A stretch of 19,708 bases of DNA, from the NCBI GenBank assembly GCA_900545165.1, contig UQYA01000029.1, positions 1 through 19,708 of the forward strand. The letters run 5' to 3'. The stretch comes from an uncultured Collinsella sp. (GTDB lineage: Bacteria > Actinomycetota > Coriobacteriia > Coriobacteriales > Coriobacteriaceae). The stretch's first letter is position 1; the number at the start of each line of letters is the position of its first letter. Below are positions 7,838 through 15,273 of this stretch, in pieces. Position numbers and translations under genes: made by a program. Below the pieces are notes generated by a model. The model saw nothing but the letters and a program-made list of their open reading frames with translations. It was not told the origin of the DNA and ran no database searches.

Positions 7838-8965
7838 ATGATCAATCGCAAGGCCATCGGTTATATCACCGCTAACTACTCTTCGACCTACGGCAGCGTG
7901 CTGCTCAAGGACCGCCCCATCGCGTCCGTTCCGTTTTTGGGCCGCTACCGCCTGATCGACTTCCCGCTGTCCAACATGATGAATGCCGGCATTAAGACCG
8001 TCGGCGTCGTCATGCCTGGCAACTACCGTTCGCTGATCGACCACGTGGGCTCGGGCAAGGACTGGGGACTGGACCGCAAGAAGGGCGGCCTGTTCATGGT
8101 GCCCGGCAACGCGTATGGCACCACCAAGGGCGGCATGCGCTTCCTGCTGCGCGACATCATCTCCAACAAGACGCTGTTCCAGCGCTCGGACAAGCCATAC
8201 GTTGTGATGATGGGCACCAACATCATCTTTAACATGGACCTCAACACCATCATCGACGCGCACGAGAACTCCGGCGCCCAGATGACCGTGGTGTACTGCA
8301 AGGCCACGCGCAACGTCGATGACGAGACCAAGCTGCGGATCAACGAGAACGGCCGCCTGACGGGCGTGAGCGCCGGCGTCGTGTACGGCGACAACGCCTC
8401 TATGGACTGCTGCATCGTCAACCGCGAGACGCTGCTCGAGATCATCGACCACTACCAGGCCGCCGACTATCTGGACCTGCTCGAGGCACTCCAGGGCGAC
8501 TTTGGCAACATCGACGTGTGCAGTTACGAGTACAAGGGCGAGGTCGTGGGCGTGTTTAGCGAGAAGTCGCTGTATCGTCGCAGTATGGACCTGCTCGACC
8601 AGACCGTGGCCGACCAGCTCTTTGACCCCGAGCGCCCGATCCTGACCAAGGCTCACGACGTGCCGCCTTCGCGCTACGCGACCGGCAGCCACGCCTGCAA
8701 CTCGATTATCTCGGCCGGCTGCATCATCAAGGGCACCGTGCGCAACTCGATCCTGTCGCGCGGCGTTGTGGTCGAGGAAGGCGCCTCGGTGACCAACTCG
8801 ATCATCAACCAGAGCTGCATCATCAAGAGCGGCGCCCGCGTTGAGAACGCCATCCTGGACAAGAACAACGTGGTTCCCACCAACACCGAGCTTCGCGGCA
8901 CGCCCGAGAACATCCTGGTGCTGGGCAAGGCTCCGTTAACTTCCGACACCACCATCGTACGTTAA
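7838..8965 (+). CDS. glgD: GlgD, non-canonical ADP-glucose pyrophosphorylase subunit
   Basis: A 375-residue paralogue of GlgC, as found next to glgC in many Gram-positive glycogen operons. It keeps the overall fold (GRYRLIDFPLSNMMNAGIKTVGVV, a C-terminal beta-helix) but lacks the N-terminal GGxGxRLxxLT nucleotide loop: the equivalent region reads TANYSSTYGSVLLKDRPIA. GlgC's GDHLYRMDY is replaced by GTNIIFNMDL, so the metal and catalytic residues are missing. The known role of the family is a regulatory or activating partner of GlgC. The ATG at 7838 is chosen over an upstream in-frame start at 7799 because the latter lies inside glgC, and a GAAGGGGGA ribosome site precedes 7838. Confidence 0.92.
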   Translation: MINRKAIGYITANYSSTYGSVLLKDRPIASVPFLGRYRLIDFPLSNMMNAGIKTVGVVMPGNYRSLIDHVGSGKDWGLDRKKGGLFMVPGNAYGTTKGGMRFLLRDIISNKTLFQRSDKPYVVMMGTNIIFNMDLNTIIDAHENSGAQMTVVYCKATRNVDDETKLRINENGRLTGVSAGVVYGDNASMDCCIVNRETLLEIIDHYQAADYLDLLEALQGDFGNIDVCSYEYKGEVVGVFSEKSLYRRSMDLLDQTVADQLFDPERPILTKAHDVPPSRYATGSHACNSIISAGCIIKGTVRNSILSRGVVVEEGASVTNSIINQSCIIKSGARVENAILDKNNVVPTNTELRGTPENILVLGKAPLTSDTTIVR

Positions 8966-8996
8966 CGTTGGCACCGCAACATCGCTCGTAACATGT

Positions 8997-9032
8997 AGAA
9001 TAGCCGCCCGGTTAGCGCCAGGCGGCTATTCT
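8997..9032 (+). terminator. Terminator-like or attenuating hairpin between glgD and glgA
   Basis: AGAATAGCCGCC (8997-9008) and GGCGGCTATTCT (9021-9032) form a perfect 12-bp stem with a 12-nt loop. The U-rich 3' part lies inside the stem and no long U-run follows. The structure ends only 14 nt before the glgA ribosome site, with no good promoter between. It could be a partial terminator or processing site that lowers glgA relative to glgCD, or part of a glgA leader. Confidence 0.55.
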
Positions 9033-9055
9033 CGAATTGCAACATGGGAGACAAT

Positions 9056-11293
9056 ATGGCTGATTCCAGCAAAAAGATGCAGATCGTGTTTGCCTCGGCC
9101 GAGTGCGCGCCGTTTGTGAAGACCGGTGGCCTGGGTGACGTAGCGGGCTCGCTGCCTGCGGCGCTTGTGCGCGCCGGTGCCGAAGTCATCGTGATGGTGC
9201 CCAAATACGCCACCATCAAGGACGAGTACAAGGCGCAGATGGAGCACTTCTCCGACTTTTACGTGAGCCTGGGTTGGCGCAATGAGTACTGCGGGCTCGA
9301 GAAGCTCGAGCACGACGGCGTCACCTATATGTTCATCGACAATGAGCGCTACTTTGCGCGCGACTATCCGTACGGCTTCTTTGACGACGGCGAGCGTTTT
9401 GCGTTCTTCTCCAAGGCCATTACCGAGAGCCTGCAGCACCTGCCGGCCGGCTTTGAGTGCGACATCCTGCACTGCAACGACTGGCAGACGGCACTGGCCC
9501 CCGTGTTTTTGCGTGAGTTCTACCAGGGCCTGCCGCTGTACGACCGCGTCAAGACCGTGTTCTCGATCCACAATGTGGCGTTCCAGGGCCAGTTTAGCGA
9601 CACCGTGATGGAGGACATCCTGGGTGTGGCGCATATTCCGGCGGCTGCCTCGCAGCTGCGTTGCGACGCCTGCAGCATCAACTACATGCTGGGCGCCCTG
9701 CGCTATGCCGATGCCATCACTACGGTGAGCCCCACCTATGCCAACGAGATCCAGACGCCCGAGTTTGGCGAGGGCCTGGACGGCGTGCTGCGCGAGCGCT
9801 CCTATGCGCTGCAGGGCATCCTCAACGGCATTGACGTTGCGGGCTTTGACCCGGCAACCGACAAGCGCATTGCCGCCAACTACACCGTGGAGGACCGTTC
9901 CGGCAAGGCCGTATGCAAGGCCAAGCTGCAGGAAGAGCTGGGGCTCGAGGTTCGCGACGACCGTCCGCTTATGGTCATGGTCACGCGCCTGACGCGCCAG
10001 AAGGGCATGGACCTGGTCATGTACGCGCTCGACCGCATCCTGGCCGGCGGCGTGCAGGTGGCGGTGCTGGGCACCGGCGACCGCGACTACGAGGACGGCC
10101 TGCGCTACTTCCAGGACAAGTACCCCGGCACCATGGCCGCACGCATCGAGTTCGATCCGGCGCTCTCGCAGCGCATGTATGCTGCAGCCGACATGTTCCT
10201 GATGCCTTCGAAGTTTGAGCCCTGTGGCCTGTCGCAGATCATCGCCATGCGCTACGGCACGCTGCCGATTGTTCGCGAGACCGGCGGCCTGAAGGACACT
10301 GTAATTCCGTATAACGAGTTTACCGGCGAGGGCACAGGCTTCTCGTTTAGCAACTTTAACGGCGACGAAATGGGCGACGCGGTGTTCCGCGCGGCGCGTC
10401 TGTTCTGGGATAACCGCGACGCATGGAACCAGCTGGTCACGCAGGCCATGAGCCAGGACTTTAGCTGGACGCGCTCGGCCGATAAGTATCTGGACCTGTA
10501 CTTCTTTATGCACCCGGAGATTGAGAGGCCGGCGGCTGTTGTCGACGAGCCTGAGGCTGTTGCTGAGCCGGTGGCCGCTGAGGAGACCAAGCCCGAGGAG
10601 AAGCCGGTTAAGGCTGAGCCCGCAAAGGCCGAGCCTGAGGTGAAGGCTGAGGTTGCTCCTGAGGCAGAGGCCGAGGTCAAGCCCGCTGCAAAGCCCGCAG
10701 CTAAGAAGACCACGACGCGCAAGACGACCGCTAAGAAGACTACGACGACCAAAGCTGCTGCCACCAAGACCGCCGCAGCAAAGACGACTGCTGCCAAGGC
10801 AACGACCGCGCGCAAGCGCACGACCGCTGCTGCCAAGAAGGGCACCGAGGCAGAGTCTGCTCCCGAGGTAAAGGCTGAGACCGCCGTCGAGGCTAAGCCT
10901 GCAGCAAAGGTTCCGGTCAAATCCGCTGCCAAGAAGACGACCAAGACCACGACCGCCAAGAAGTCCACGGTCGCAAAGTCGACCAAGACCAAGGCCGCCA
11001 CGACCAAGGCAGCCGCAAAGTCGGCCACCAAGGTCGAGGAGGCGGGCGCCGAGCCCAAGGCCGAGGCAACCGTCGGGGACAAGCCGGCCGCCAAGACCAC
11101 CACACGCAAGCGCACGACGACGGCCAAGAAGACCACGACCAAGACTGCTGCTCCAAAGGCGGAAGCTAAGGTAGAGGACAAGCCCGCTGCCGCCAAGGAG
11201 ACTCCGGTCTCCCCCGCCGCTCCGGCAAAGGAAAAAGCCCCGTCCAAGAAGACGTCCGTCCGCAAGGCCACGGCCACCCGGAAGCGCCGCTAG
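9056..11293 (+). CDS. glgA: Glycogen synthase GlgA (GT5) with a 254-residue H1-like tail
   Basis: Adds glucose from ADP-glucose to alpha-1,4 glucan chains. Residues 1 to about 491 form a complete GT5 GT-B enzyme: substrate loop KTGGLGDVAGS at 22-32, HCNDWQTAL, FSIHNVAFQG, and the C-terminal SKFEPCGLSQ with Glu388 and TGGLKDTV. Residues 492-745 are extra. First comes an acidic Pro/Glu/Ala/Val segment, then basic blocks of KKTTT, RKTTAKK, KAATTK and RKRTTTAKK alternating with acidic Glu/Ala spacers, ending in RKATATRKRR. Standard GlgA is about 480 residues, so this is a long C-terminal addition, likely disordered. The ATG at 9056 has GGGAG at 5 nt. An upstream in-frame ATG at 9044 lacks such a site. 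It is the last gene of the cluster, followed by a clear terminator. Confidence 0.96.
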   Translation: MADSSKKMQIVFASAECAPFVKTGGLGDVAGSLPAALVRAGAEVIVMVPKYATIKDEYKAQMEHFSDFYVSLGWRNEYCGLEKLEHDGVTYMFIDNERYFARDYPYGFFDDGERFAFFSKAITESLQHLPAGFECDILHCNDWQTALAPVFLREFYQGLPLYDRVKTVFSIHNVAFQGQFSDTVMEDILGVAHIPAAASQLRCDACSINYMLGALRYADAITTVSPTYANEIQTPEFGEGLDGVLRERSYALQGILNGIDVAGFDPATDKRIAANYTVEDRSGKAVCKAKLQEELGLEVRDDRPLMVMVTRLTRQKGMDLVMYALDRILAGGVQVAVLGTGDRDYEDGLRYFQDKYPGTMAARIEFDPALSQRMYAAADMFLMPSKFEPCGLSQIIAMRYGTLPIVRETGGLKDTVIPYNEFTGEGTGFSFSNFNGDEMGDAVFRAARLFWDNRDAWNQLVTQAMSQDFSWTRSADKYLDLYFFMHPEIERPAAVVDEPEAVAEPVAAEETKPEEKPVKAEPAKAEPEVKAEVAPEAEAEVKPAAKPAAKKTTTRKTTAKKTTTTKAAATKTAAAKTTAAKATTARKRTTAAAKKGTEAESAPEVKAETAVEAKPAAKVPVKSAAKKTTKTTTAKKSTVAKSTKTKAATTKAAAKSATKVEEAGAEPKAEATVGDKPAAKTTTRKRTTTAKKTTTKTAAPKAEAKVEDKPAAAKETPVSPAAPAKEKAPSKKTSVRKATATRKRR

Positions 11294-11330
11294 CCCACAG
11301 ACGATTCAAAACCTCATCAAACCCTAAGTA

Positions 11331-11362
11331 AGGGGCGCTCCAACCGGGCGCCCCTTCTCTGT
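11331..11362 (+). terminator. Intrinsic terminator after glgA
   Basis: AGGGGCGC (11331-11338) and GCGCCCCT (11348-11355) form a perfect 8-bp GC-rich stem with a 9-nt loop, followed by the T-rich TCTCTGT. It lies 37 nt after the glgA stop and closes the glgB-to-glgA cluster. Confidence 0.85.
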
Positions 11363-11368
11363 AGGTAG

Positions 11369-11412
11369 TTGGTAAAACGATTTTCTAGGACAACCGTTCG
11401 CCGATGGTAAAC
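11369..11412. promoter_or_regulatory. TGGTAAA half-sites upstream of the GH13-GH77 gene
   Basis: TTGGTAAAACG (11369-11379) and TGGTAAAC (11405-11412) repeat the half-site found upstream of glgB. They lie just before the candidate promoter at 11421-11450. The shared motif suggests one regulator acting on both transcription units. Confidence 0.4.
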
Positions 11413-11416
11413 GGAT

Positions 11417-11450
11417 GTTGTTTATACAGCCTGTGTACAACAGATATACT
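11417..11450 (+). promoter_or_regulatory. Candidate GH13-GH77 promoter with internal palindrome
   Basis: TTTATA (11421-11426) and TATACT (11445-11450) are 18 nt apart. An imperfect palindrome, GTTGTTTATACAG (11417-11429) facing CTGTGTACAAC (11431-11441), is centred at 11430 and fills the -35 and spacer, the place expected for a repressor site. Confidence 0.4.
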
Positions 11451-11470
11451 TACATCCTGTGCGTAAAGCC

Positions 11471-11488
11471 CATGGCCAGCAGGCCATG
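11471..11488 (+). promoter_or_regulatory. Leader hairpin of the GH13-GH77 gene
   Basis: CATGGCC (11471-11477) and GGCCATG (11482-11488) form a perfect 7-bp stem with a 4-nt loop, 23 nt before the start codon. No T-run follows. It may affect mRNA stability or translation. Confidence 0.35.
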
Positions 11489-11511
11489 ATTCTATTGAAC
11501 TGGACCGTACT

Positions 11512-14500
11512 ATGAGATTGATACACAACAGCCGTCTGCCGCAGTTTCGCACTCCGTTTGGCGCTGTGACCACAGGAACTACCCTTTCGCTCTCCGTGAT
11601 TCTGGAGGATGCCGATCCCGCGCAGGCAACGCTTACGCTGCGCACCTGGGTCGATGAGATCGGTGAGTCTCGGTATCCCATGACGCACGAGGACGACGGC
11701 ATATTTACCGTAGAGCTTGAGTGCACCGAGCCCTGTCTTATCTGGTACTGCTTTATCTGCAATATCGAAGGCCAGCCTGAGGTTCGCCTGGGCGCACCGC
11801 AAGGACGCACCGGCGGCGAAGGCGTAACCTACGATTACGCCGAGGTGCCGTCATTCCAGGTCACCGTCTACAAACACCGTGAGAACCGTCCTACCTGGTA
11901 CGAGCGCGGTATGGTCTACCAGATCTTCCCCGATCGCTATGCCCGCGACGAGCACTGGCGCGAGCGCACGCTGGCCGAGGTCGAAAAACCGCGTAAGGGC
12001 ATTCAGCGCCGCATGGTCGAGGACTGGAATGAGCCGCCTGTGTACGAGCGCGCCGAGGACGGCTCCATCAAGACCTGGGACTTCTACGGCGGATCGCTCA
12101 AGGGTATCCAGGAAGACCTGCCACGCATCGCCGAGCTGGGCTTTACAGCCATCTACCTCAACCCCATTTTTGAAGCCGCGAGCAACCACCGCTACGACAC
12201 CGCCGATTACACCAAGATCGATCCGATTCTGGGCACCGAGCAGGACTTTACTGAGCTGTGCGAGGCGGCCGAGAAGCTGGGCATTTCCATTATTCTGGAC
12301 GGTGTGTTCAACCACACGGGCGACGATTCGATCTACTTCAACCGCTACGGCAACTACCCCGGCGTGGGCGCGTGGCAGAGCGAGGATTCGCCGTGGCGCG
12401 ATGCGTTTTATTTCCACGAGGACGGCTCGTACGACTGCTGGTGGGGCGTGGGCAATATGCCCGCCATCAATGAGAGCTCCGAACTGGTGCGCGAGCGGCT
12501 CCTGGGCAAGGACGGCGTCATTCGTAAATGGCTTCGCGCCGGCGCTCACGGCTGGCGCCTGGATGTGGCCGACGAGCTTTCCGATGACTTCCTGACCGAG
12601 ATCAAAAAGGCCGTGCTCGCCGAGAAGCCCGACGCGCTGCTGCTCGGCGAGGTCTGGGAAGATGCCTCCAACAAGATCAGCTACGGCCATCTGCGTCGCT
12701 ATCTGCAAGGCTCCGAGCTCGACTCGGCCATGGATTACCCCTTCCGCGACATGGTCATCGGCTTTTTGATGGGCTACAAAAACGCCTACCAAGCTGCCGA
12801 GGATATCGAGACCCTACGCGAGAACTATCCGCGTGAGGCCCTGTCTTGCGCACTTAATCTGCTTTCGAGCCACGACCGTCCGCGCATTATATCGGTGCTC
12901 GGCGGCGGCCCCGACGAGTCGCAGCTGCCCGAGTGTGAGCGCAGCAAATGGCGTCTGGATGAGAACGCGATGGGCCTGGCCAAGAGCCGTTTTTGGCTTG
13001 CAACGCTCATGCAGATGACGTTCCCGGGCGTGCCTTCGATTTACTATGGCGACGAGTACGGCTTGGAGGGTCTCACCGATCCGGGCAATCGTCGCACCAT
13101 GCCGACCAAGGAAAACCTGCACGACTTCGATACGTTTGCGATCGTCAAGAACGCATCTGCTGTGCGTCGCGCGCTGCCGTTTATGATCGACGGTGAAATT
13201 AAGGCCTTCGCGCTTAATGACGAAGTGCTGGCCTACAACCGTACCGGTAAAGACGGCGAGTCCGCGACAGTCATCATCAACCGCAGCCTGCGCAATTCGC
13301 ATCGCGTGACGATTCCGGCACTCGATGAATGTGCTAGTGACGTGATCAGCGGTCACGAGTGCGAGATCCACAACGGTACGGTCACGCTCGATCTGTATCC
13401 GCTGGGCTCGTCGATCATCTATCACCATGCCGAGCAGCGCCTGCAGGAGCCGCTCGATCACGGTGCGGGTGTTGTGTGCCATATCACATCGGTGCCGACC
13501 GACGACGGCAAGCCCGGTACGATCGGCGCGCCCACGCGTCGTTTTATCGACCATCTGGCCGCCATGGGCATGCGCTACTGGCAGGTTCTCCCCGTCAACC
13601 CCACGGACTTCTTCCGCTCCCCTTACGCCGGTCCTTCGGCCTTTGCAGGCAATATCGACCTGCTACCCGAGAGCCACGAGGAGCTGGCCGCCGACTTTGA
13701 GACCTGGAAGGCCCGCGGAGGCGAGGATGCCGATCCGCTGTACACCGCGTTTAAACATCGCAATGCCGATTGGCTCGAGAAGTACTGCGTCTATATGGCT
13801 GTTAAGAAGTACTTTGAGGACGAGTCGCGCCACGATTGGCCGGCCGATGTCGCACGCTACAACGAGCATCTGATCGACGACAAGCGTTTCCACGACGAGG
13901 CCGAGCTTCAGGCGTACATGCAGTACCGCTTTGACCTAGCTTGGTGCGAGCTCATGAACTATGCGCACAAGAAGGGCATCGAGGTCATCGGCGATATTCC
14001 TATGTACGTGTCCGACGATTCGGCAGACGCGTGGAGCGAACCCGAGAACTTCTGGCTGTCCGATACCGGCAAAGCAATCGAGATCTCCGGTGCGCCACCC
14101 GACAACTTTGCGCCCGAGGGCCAGGCGTGGGGCAACCCGACATTCCGCTGGGACCACATGAAGCAGAACGGCTATACCTGGTGGATGGATCGCCTGCGCC
14201 GCGCGTTCTCGCTCTACGACCGCGTGCGTCTGGATCACTTCCTGGGATTCCACAGCTACTTTAGTATCCCCGCGGGCAAGGCTTGCGCCGACGGCCGCTG
14301 GCTGGCAGGACCGGGCAAAGACCTGTTCCAGACCGCCTATGACGAGCTTGGTCCGCTCAACTTTATCGCCGAGGACCTGGGCTATTTGACGCCCGGTGTT
14401 CGCGCCATGGCCTCGACCTGTGGTTTCCCCGGCATGGACGTGCTGGAGTTTAGCGACTACGACGTTCGTTGCGGCGTGCATCCCACGCCCGGCAAGATCC

Positions 14501-14808
14501 TGTACACCTCGACGCACGATACGTCGACGCTGGCCGGCTGGTGCACGCGTTCCTTTGCGGGCGGCGATGAACCGAGCGGTGTTGAGCTGGCGGCCAAGCT
14601 GATGAGCGACGCGCTGGCAAGCGACGCTCCCCTGGTGATGATGCCGCTGCAGGATGTCCTGGGGCTTGGCGACGACGCGCGCATGAACGTTCCGGGCGTG
14701 GCCACGGGCAACTGGACCTGGCAGGCTGACGAGGCGGACATCGCAGCCGCCGAGAACAAAACCGCACAGCTCTTGCGCAACAACCATAGATTCTGGGGCG
14801 AAGCGTGA
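11512..14808 (+). CDS. malQ: GH13 glycosidase fused to GH77 4-alpha-glucanotransferase (MalQ)
   Basis: A 1098-residue two-enzyme fusion acting on glycogen, limit dextrins or maltodextrins. Residues 1 to about 120 look like a beta-sandwich N-domain. Residues about 125-640 are a GH13 amylase/neopullulanase-like barrel: YQIFPDRY, DGVFNHTG, nucleophile Asp351 (GWRLDVADE), Glu380 (LLGEVWE), Asp455 (SSHDRPR). From about residue 645 a GH77 domain begins (VVCHITSVP), with SPYAGPSAFAGN, nucleophile Asp908 (VRLDHFLGF), Glu954 (IAEDLG) and Asp1003 (STHDTS), so both active sites look intact. Similar fusions are annotated in gut Firmicutes as GlgX/4-alpha-glucanotransferase. Whether the GH13 half cuts alpha-1,6 or alpha-1,4 bonds is not decidable here. 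The ribosome site is weak (GGA). It is transcribed separately from the glg cluster. Confidence 0.93.
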   Translation: MRLIHNSRLPQFRTPFGAVTTGTTLSLSVILEDADPAQATLTLRTWVDEIGESRYPMTHEDDGIFTVELECTEPCLIWYCFICNIEGQPEVRLGAPQGRTGGEGVTYDYAEVPSFQVTVYKHRENRPTWYERGMVYQIFPDRYARDEHWRERTLAEVEKPRKGIQRRMVEDWNEPPVYERAEDGSIKTWDFYGGSLKGIQEDLPRIAELGFTAIYLNPIFEAASNHRYDTADYTKIDPILGTEQDFTELCEAAEKLGISIILDGVFNHTGDDSIYFNRYGNYPGVGAWQSEDSPWRDAFYFHEDGSYDCWWGVGNMPAINESSELVRERLLGKDGVIRKWLRAGAHGWRLDVADELSDDFLTEIKKAVLAEKPDALLLGEVWEDASNKISYGHLRRYLQGSELDSAMDYPFRDMVIGFLMGYKNAYQAAEDIETLRENYPREALSCALNLLSSHDRPRIISVLGGGPDESQLPECERSKWRLDENAMGLAKSRFWLATLMQMTFPGVPSIYYGDEYGLEGLTDPGNRRTMPTKENLHDFDTFAIVKNASAVRRALPFMIDGEIKAFALNDEVLAYNRTGKDGESATVIINRSLRNSHRVTIPALDECASDVISGHECEIHNGTVTLDLYPLGSSIIYHHAEQRLQEPLDHGAGVVCHITSVPTDDGKPGTIGAPTRRFIDHLAAMGMRYWQVLPVNPTDFFRSPYAGPSAFAGNIDLLPESHEELAADFETWKARGGEDADPLYTAFKHRNADWLEKYCVYMAVKKYFEDESRHDWPADVARYNEHLIDDKRFHDEAELQAYMQYRFDLAWCELMNYAHKKGIEVIGDIPMYVSDDSADAWSEPENFWLSDTGKAIEISGAPPDNFAPEGQAWGNPTFRWDHMKQNGYTWWMDRLRRAFSLYDRVRLDHFLGFHSYFSIPAGKACADGRWLAGPGKDLFQTAYDELGPLNFIAEDLGYLTPGVRAMASTCGFPGMDVLEFSDYDVRCGVHPTPGKILYTSTHDTSTLAGWCTRSFAGGDEPSGVELAAKLMSDALASDAPLVMMPLQDVLGLGDDARMNVPGVATGNWTWQADEADIAAAENKTAQLLRNNHRFWGEA

Positions 14809-14833
14809 TAAAACCCCCGATATAGGGTACAGT
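14805..14833 (+). promoter_or_regulatory. Candidate promoter of the FmdB-like gene
   Basis: GTGATA (14805-14810) and TACAGT (14828-14833) are 17 nt apart, each 4 of 6 to consensus. The match is modest, but the position fits a separate transcript for the small zinc-ribbon gene. Confidence 0.3.
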
Positions 14834-14852
14834 TACAAACGTTTGAATTTTT

Positions 14853-14877
14853 GCGGGCAGAGTAATCTGCCCGCTTT
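14853..14877 (+). terminator. Terminator-like hairpin after the GH13-GH77 gene
   Basis: GCGGGCAGA (14853-14861) and TCTGCCCGC (14866-14874) form a perfect 9-bp stem with a GTAA loop, followed by TTT. It can end the GH13-GH77 transcript. Being only about 10 nt before the next ribosome site, it would also lie in the leader of the next gene if the promoter at 14805 is used. Confidence 0.65.
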
Positions 14878-14896
14878 GTGCTGAAAAGGAAGTATT

Positions 14897-15133
14897 ATGG
14901 CGCGCTACGATTACAAGTGCTCGAGCTGCGGCAACGTGTTTGAGGTTGAGCATCCCATGTCCGAGACTCCCGAGGTCGTGTGTCCGAGCTGTGGCGCCCC
15001 GGCGGCCAAGACGTTCTCGGCCAGCGGCATTAAATTTGAGGGAAGCGGTTTCTACAACACCGACCAGCGAAGCGGCGGCTCCAGCACCAGCGCCACAAGC
15101 GGCTGCTGCGCCAACTGCCCGCATAACCACTAG
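14897..15133 (+). CDS. FmdB-family zinc-ribbon protein
   Basis: A 78-residue protein beginning MARYDYKCSSCGNVFEVEH, the signature of the FmdB/CxxC zinc-ribbon family. The four ligands are the Cys pairs CSSC (residues 8-11) and CPSC (30-33). A second cysteine cluster ends the protein (GCCANCPHNH) after a flexible Gly/Ser linker. That tail might bind another metal, which is inference. The family was named as regulatory, but its biochemical role is poorly defined. AAAAGGAAG precedes the ATG. A strong terminator follows at 15143, so it is probably monocistronic. Confidence 0.88.
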   Translation: MARYDYKCSSCGNVFEVEHPMSETPEVVCPSCGAPAAKTFSASGIKFEGSGFYNTDQRSGGSSTSATSGCCANCPHNH

Positions 15134-15142
15134 AAAACGAAC

Positions 15143-15180
15143 AGCCCCGCGACCGGCACCGATCGCGGGGCTATTTCTTT
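15143..15180 (+). terminator. Intrinsic terminator after the FmdB-like gene
   Basis: AGCCCCGCGA (15143-15152) and TCGCGGGGCT (15163-15172) form a perfect 10-bp stem, followed by ATTTCTTT. It lies 10 nt past the stop codon and is a textbook rho-independent terminator. Confidence 0.9.
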
Positions 15181-15200
15181 GCGCTAAAGGTGGCTCTATG

Positions 15201-15267
15201 AGTTGCGGTGAAATAAGGACTGTTTGGCAGGTAGATGCCGATATTCAATCCCTATTTCACCGCAACT
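15201..15267. repeat. 67-bp inverted-repeat element, REP/MITE-like
   Basis: AGTTGCGGTGAAATA (15201-15215) and TATTTCACCGCAACT (15253-15267) are perfect 15-bp inverted arms. The centre continues the dyad with GGA/TCC and TG/CA pairs and an inner GGCA/TGCC stem (15226-15239). It lies between the converging FmdB-like and rsmB genes, 7 bp from the rsmB stop, and has no T-run of its own. It is not needed as the FmdB terminator, which is already at 15143. It may be a dispersed palindromic repeat or a terminator-like structure for rsmB. Confidence 0.6.
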
Positions 15268-15273
15268 TAGTCG

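Noticed and set aside
6646..7857. 403-codon antisense frame over glgC
   Set aside because: Same codon-bias shadow. glgC motifs on the plus strand explain the sequence.
9026..10513. 495-codon antisense frame over glgA
   Set aside because: Shadow frame without motifs. It ends where the glgA enzyme domain ends and the tail composition begins.
10252..11277. 341-codon antisense frame over the glgA tail
   Set aside because: Val/Ala/Leu-rich translation is simply the complement of the Lys/Thr/Ala repeats, not a membrane protein.
10680..11290. Direct-repeat array in the glgA tail as a CRISPR or satellite
   Set aside because: The repeats are short degenerate codon runs in frame with glgA, with no constant spacing or spacer/repeat pattern.
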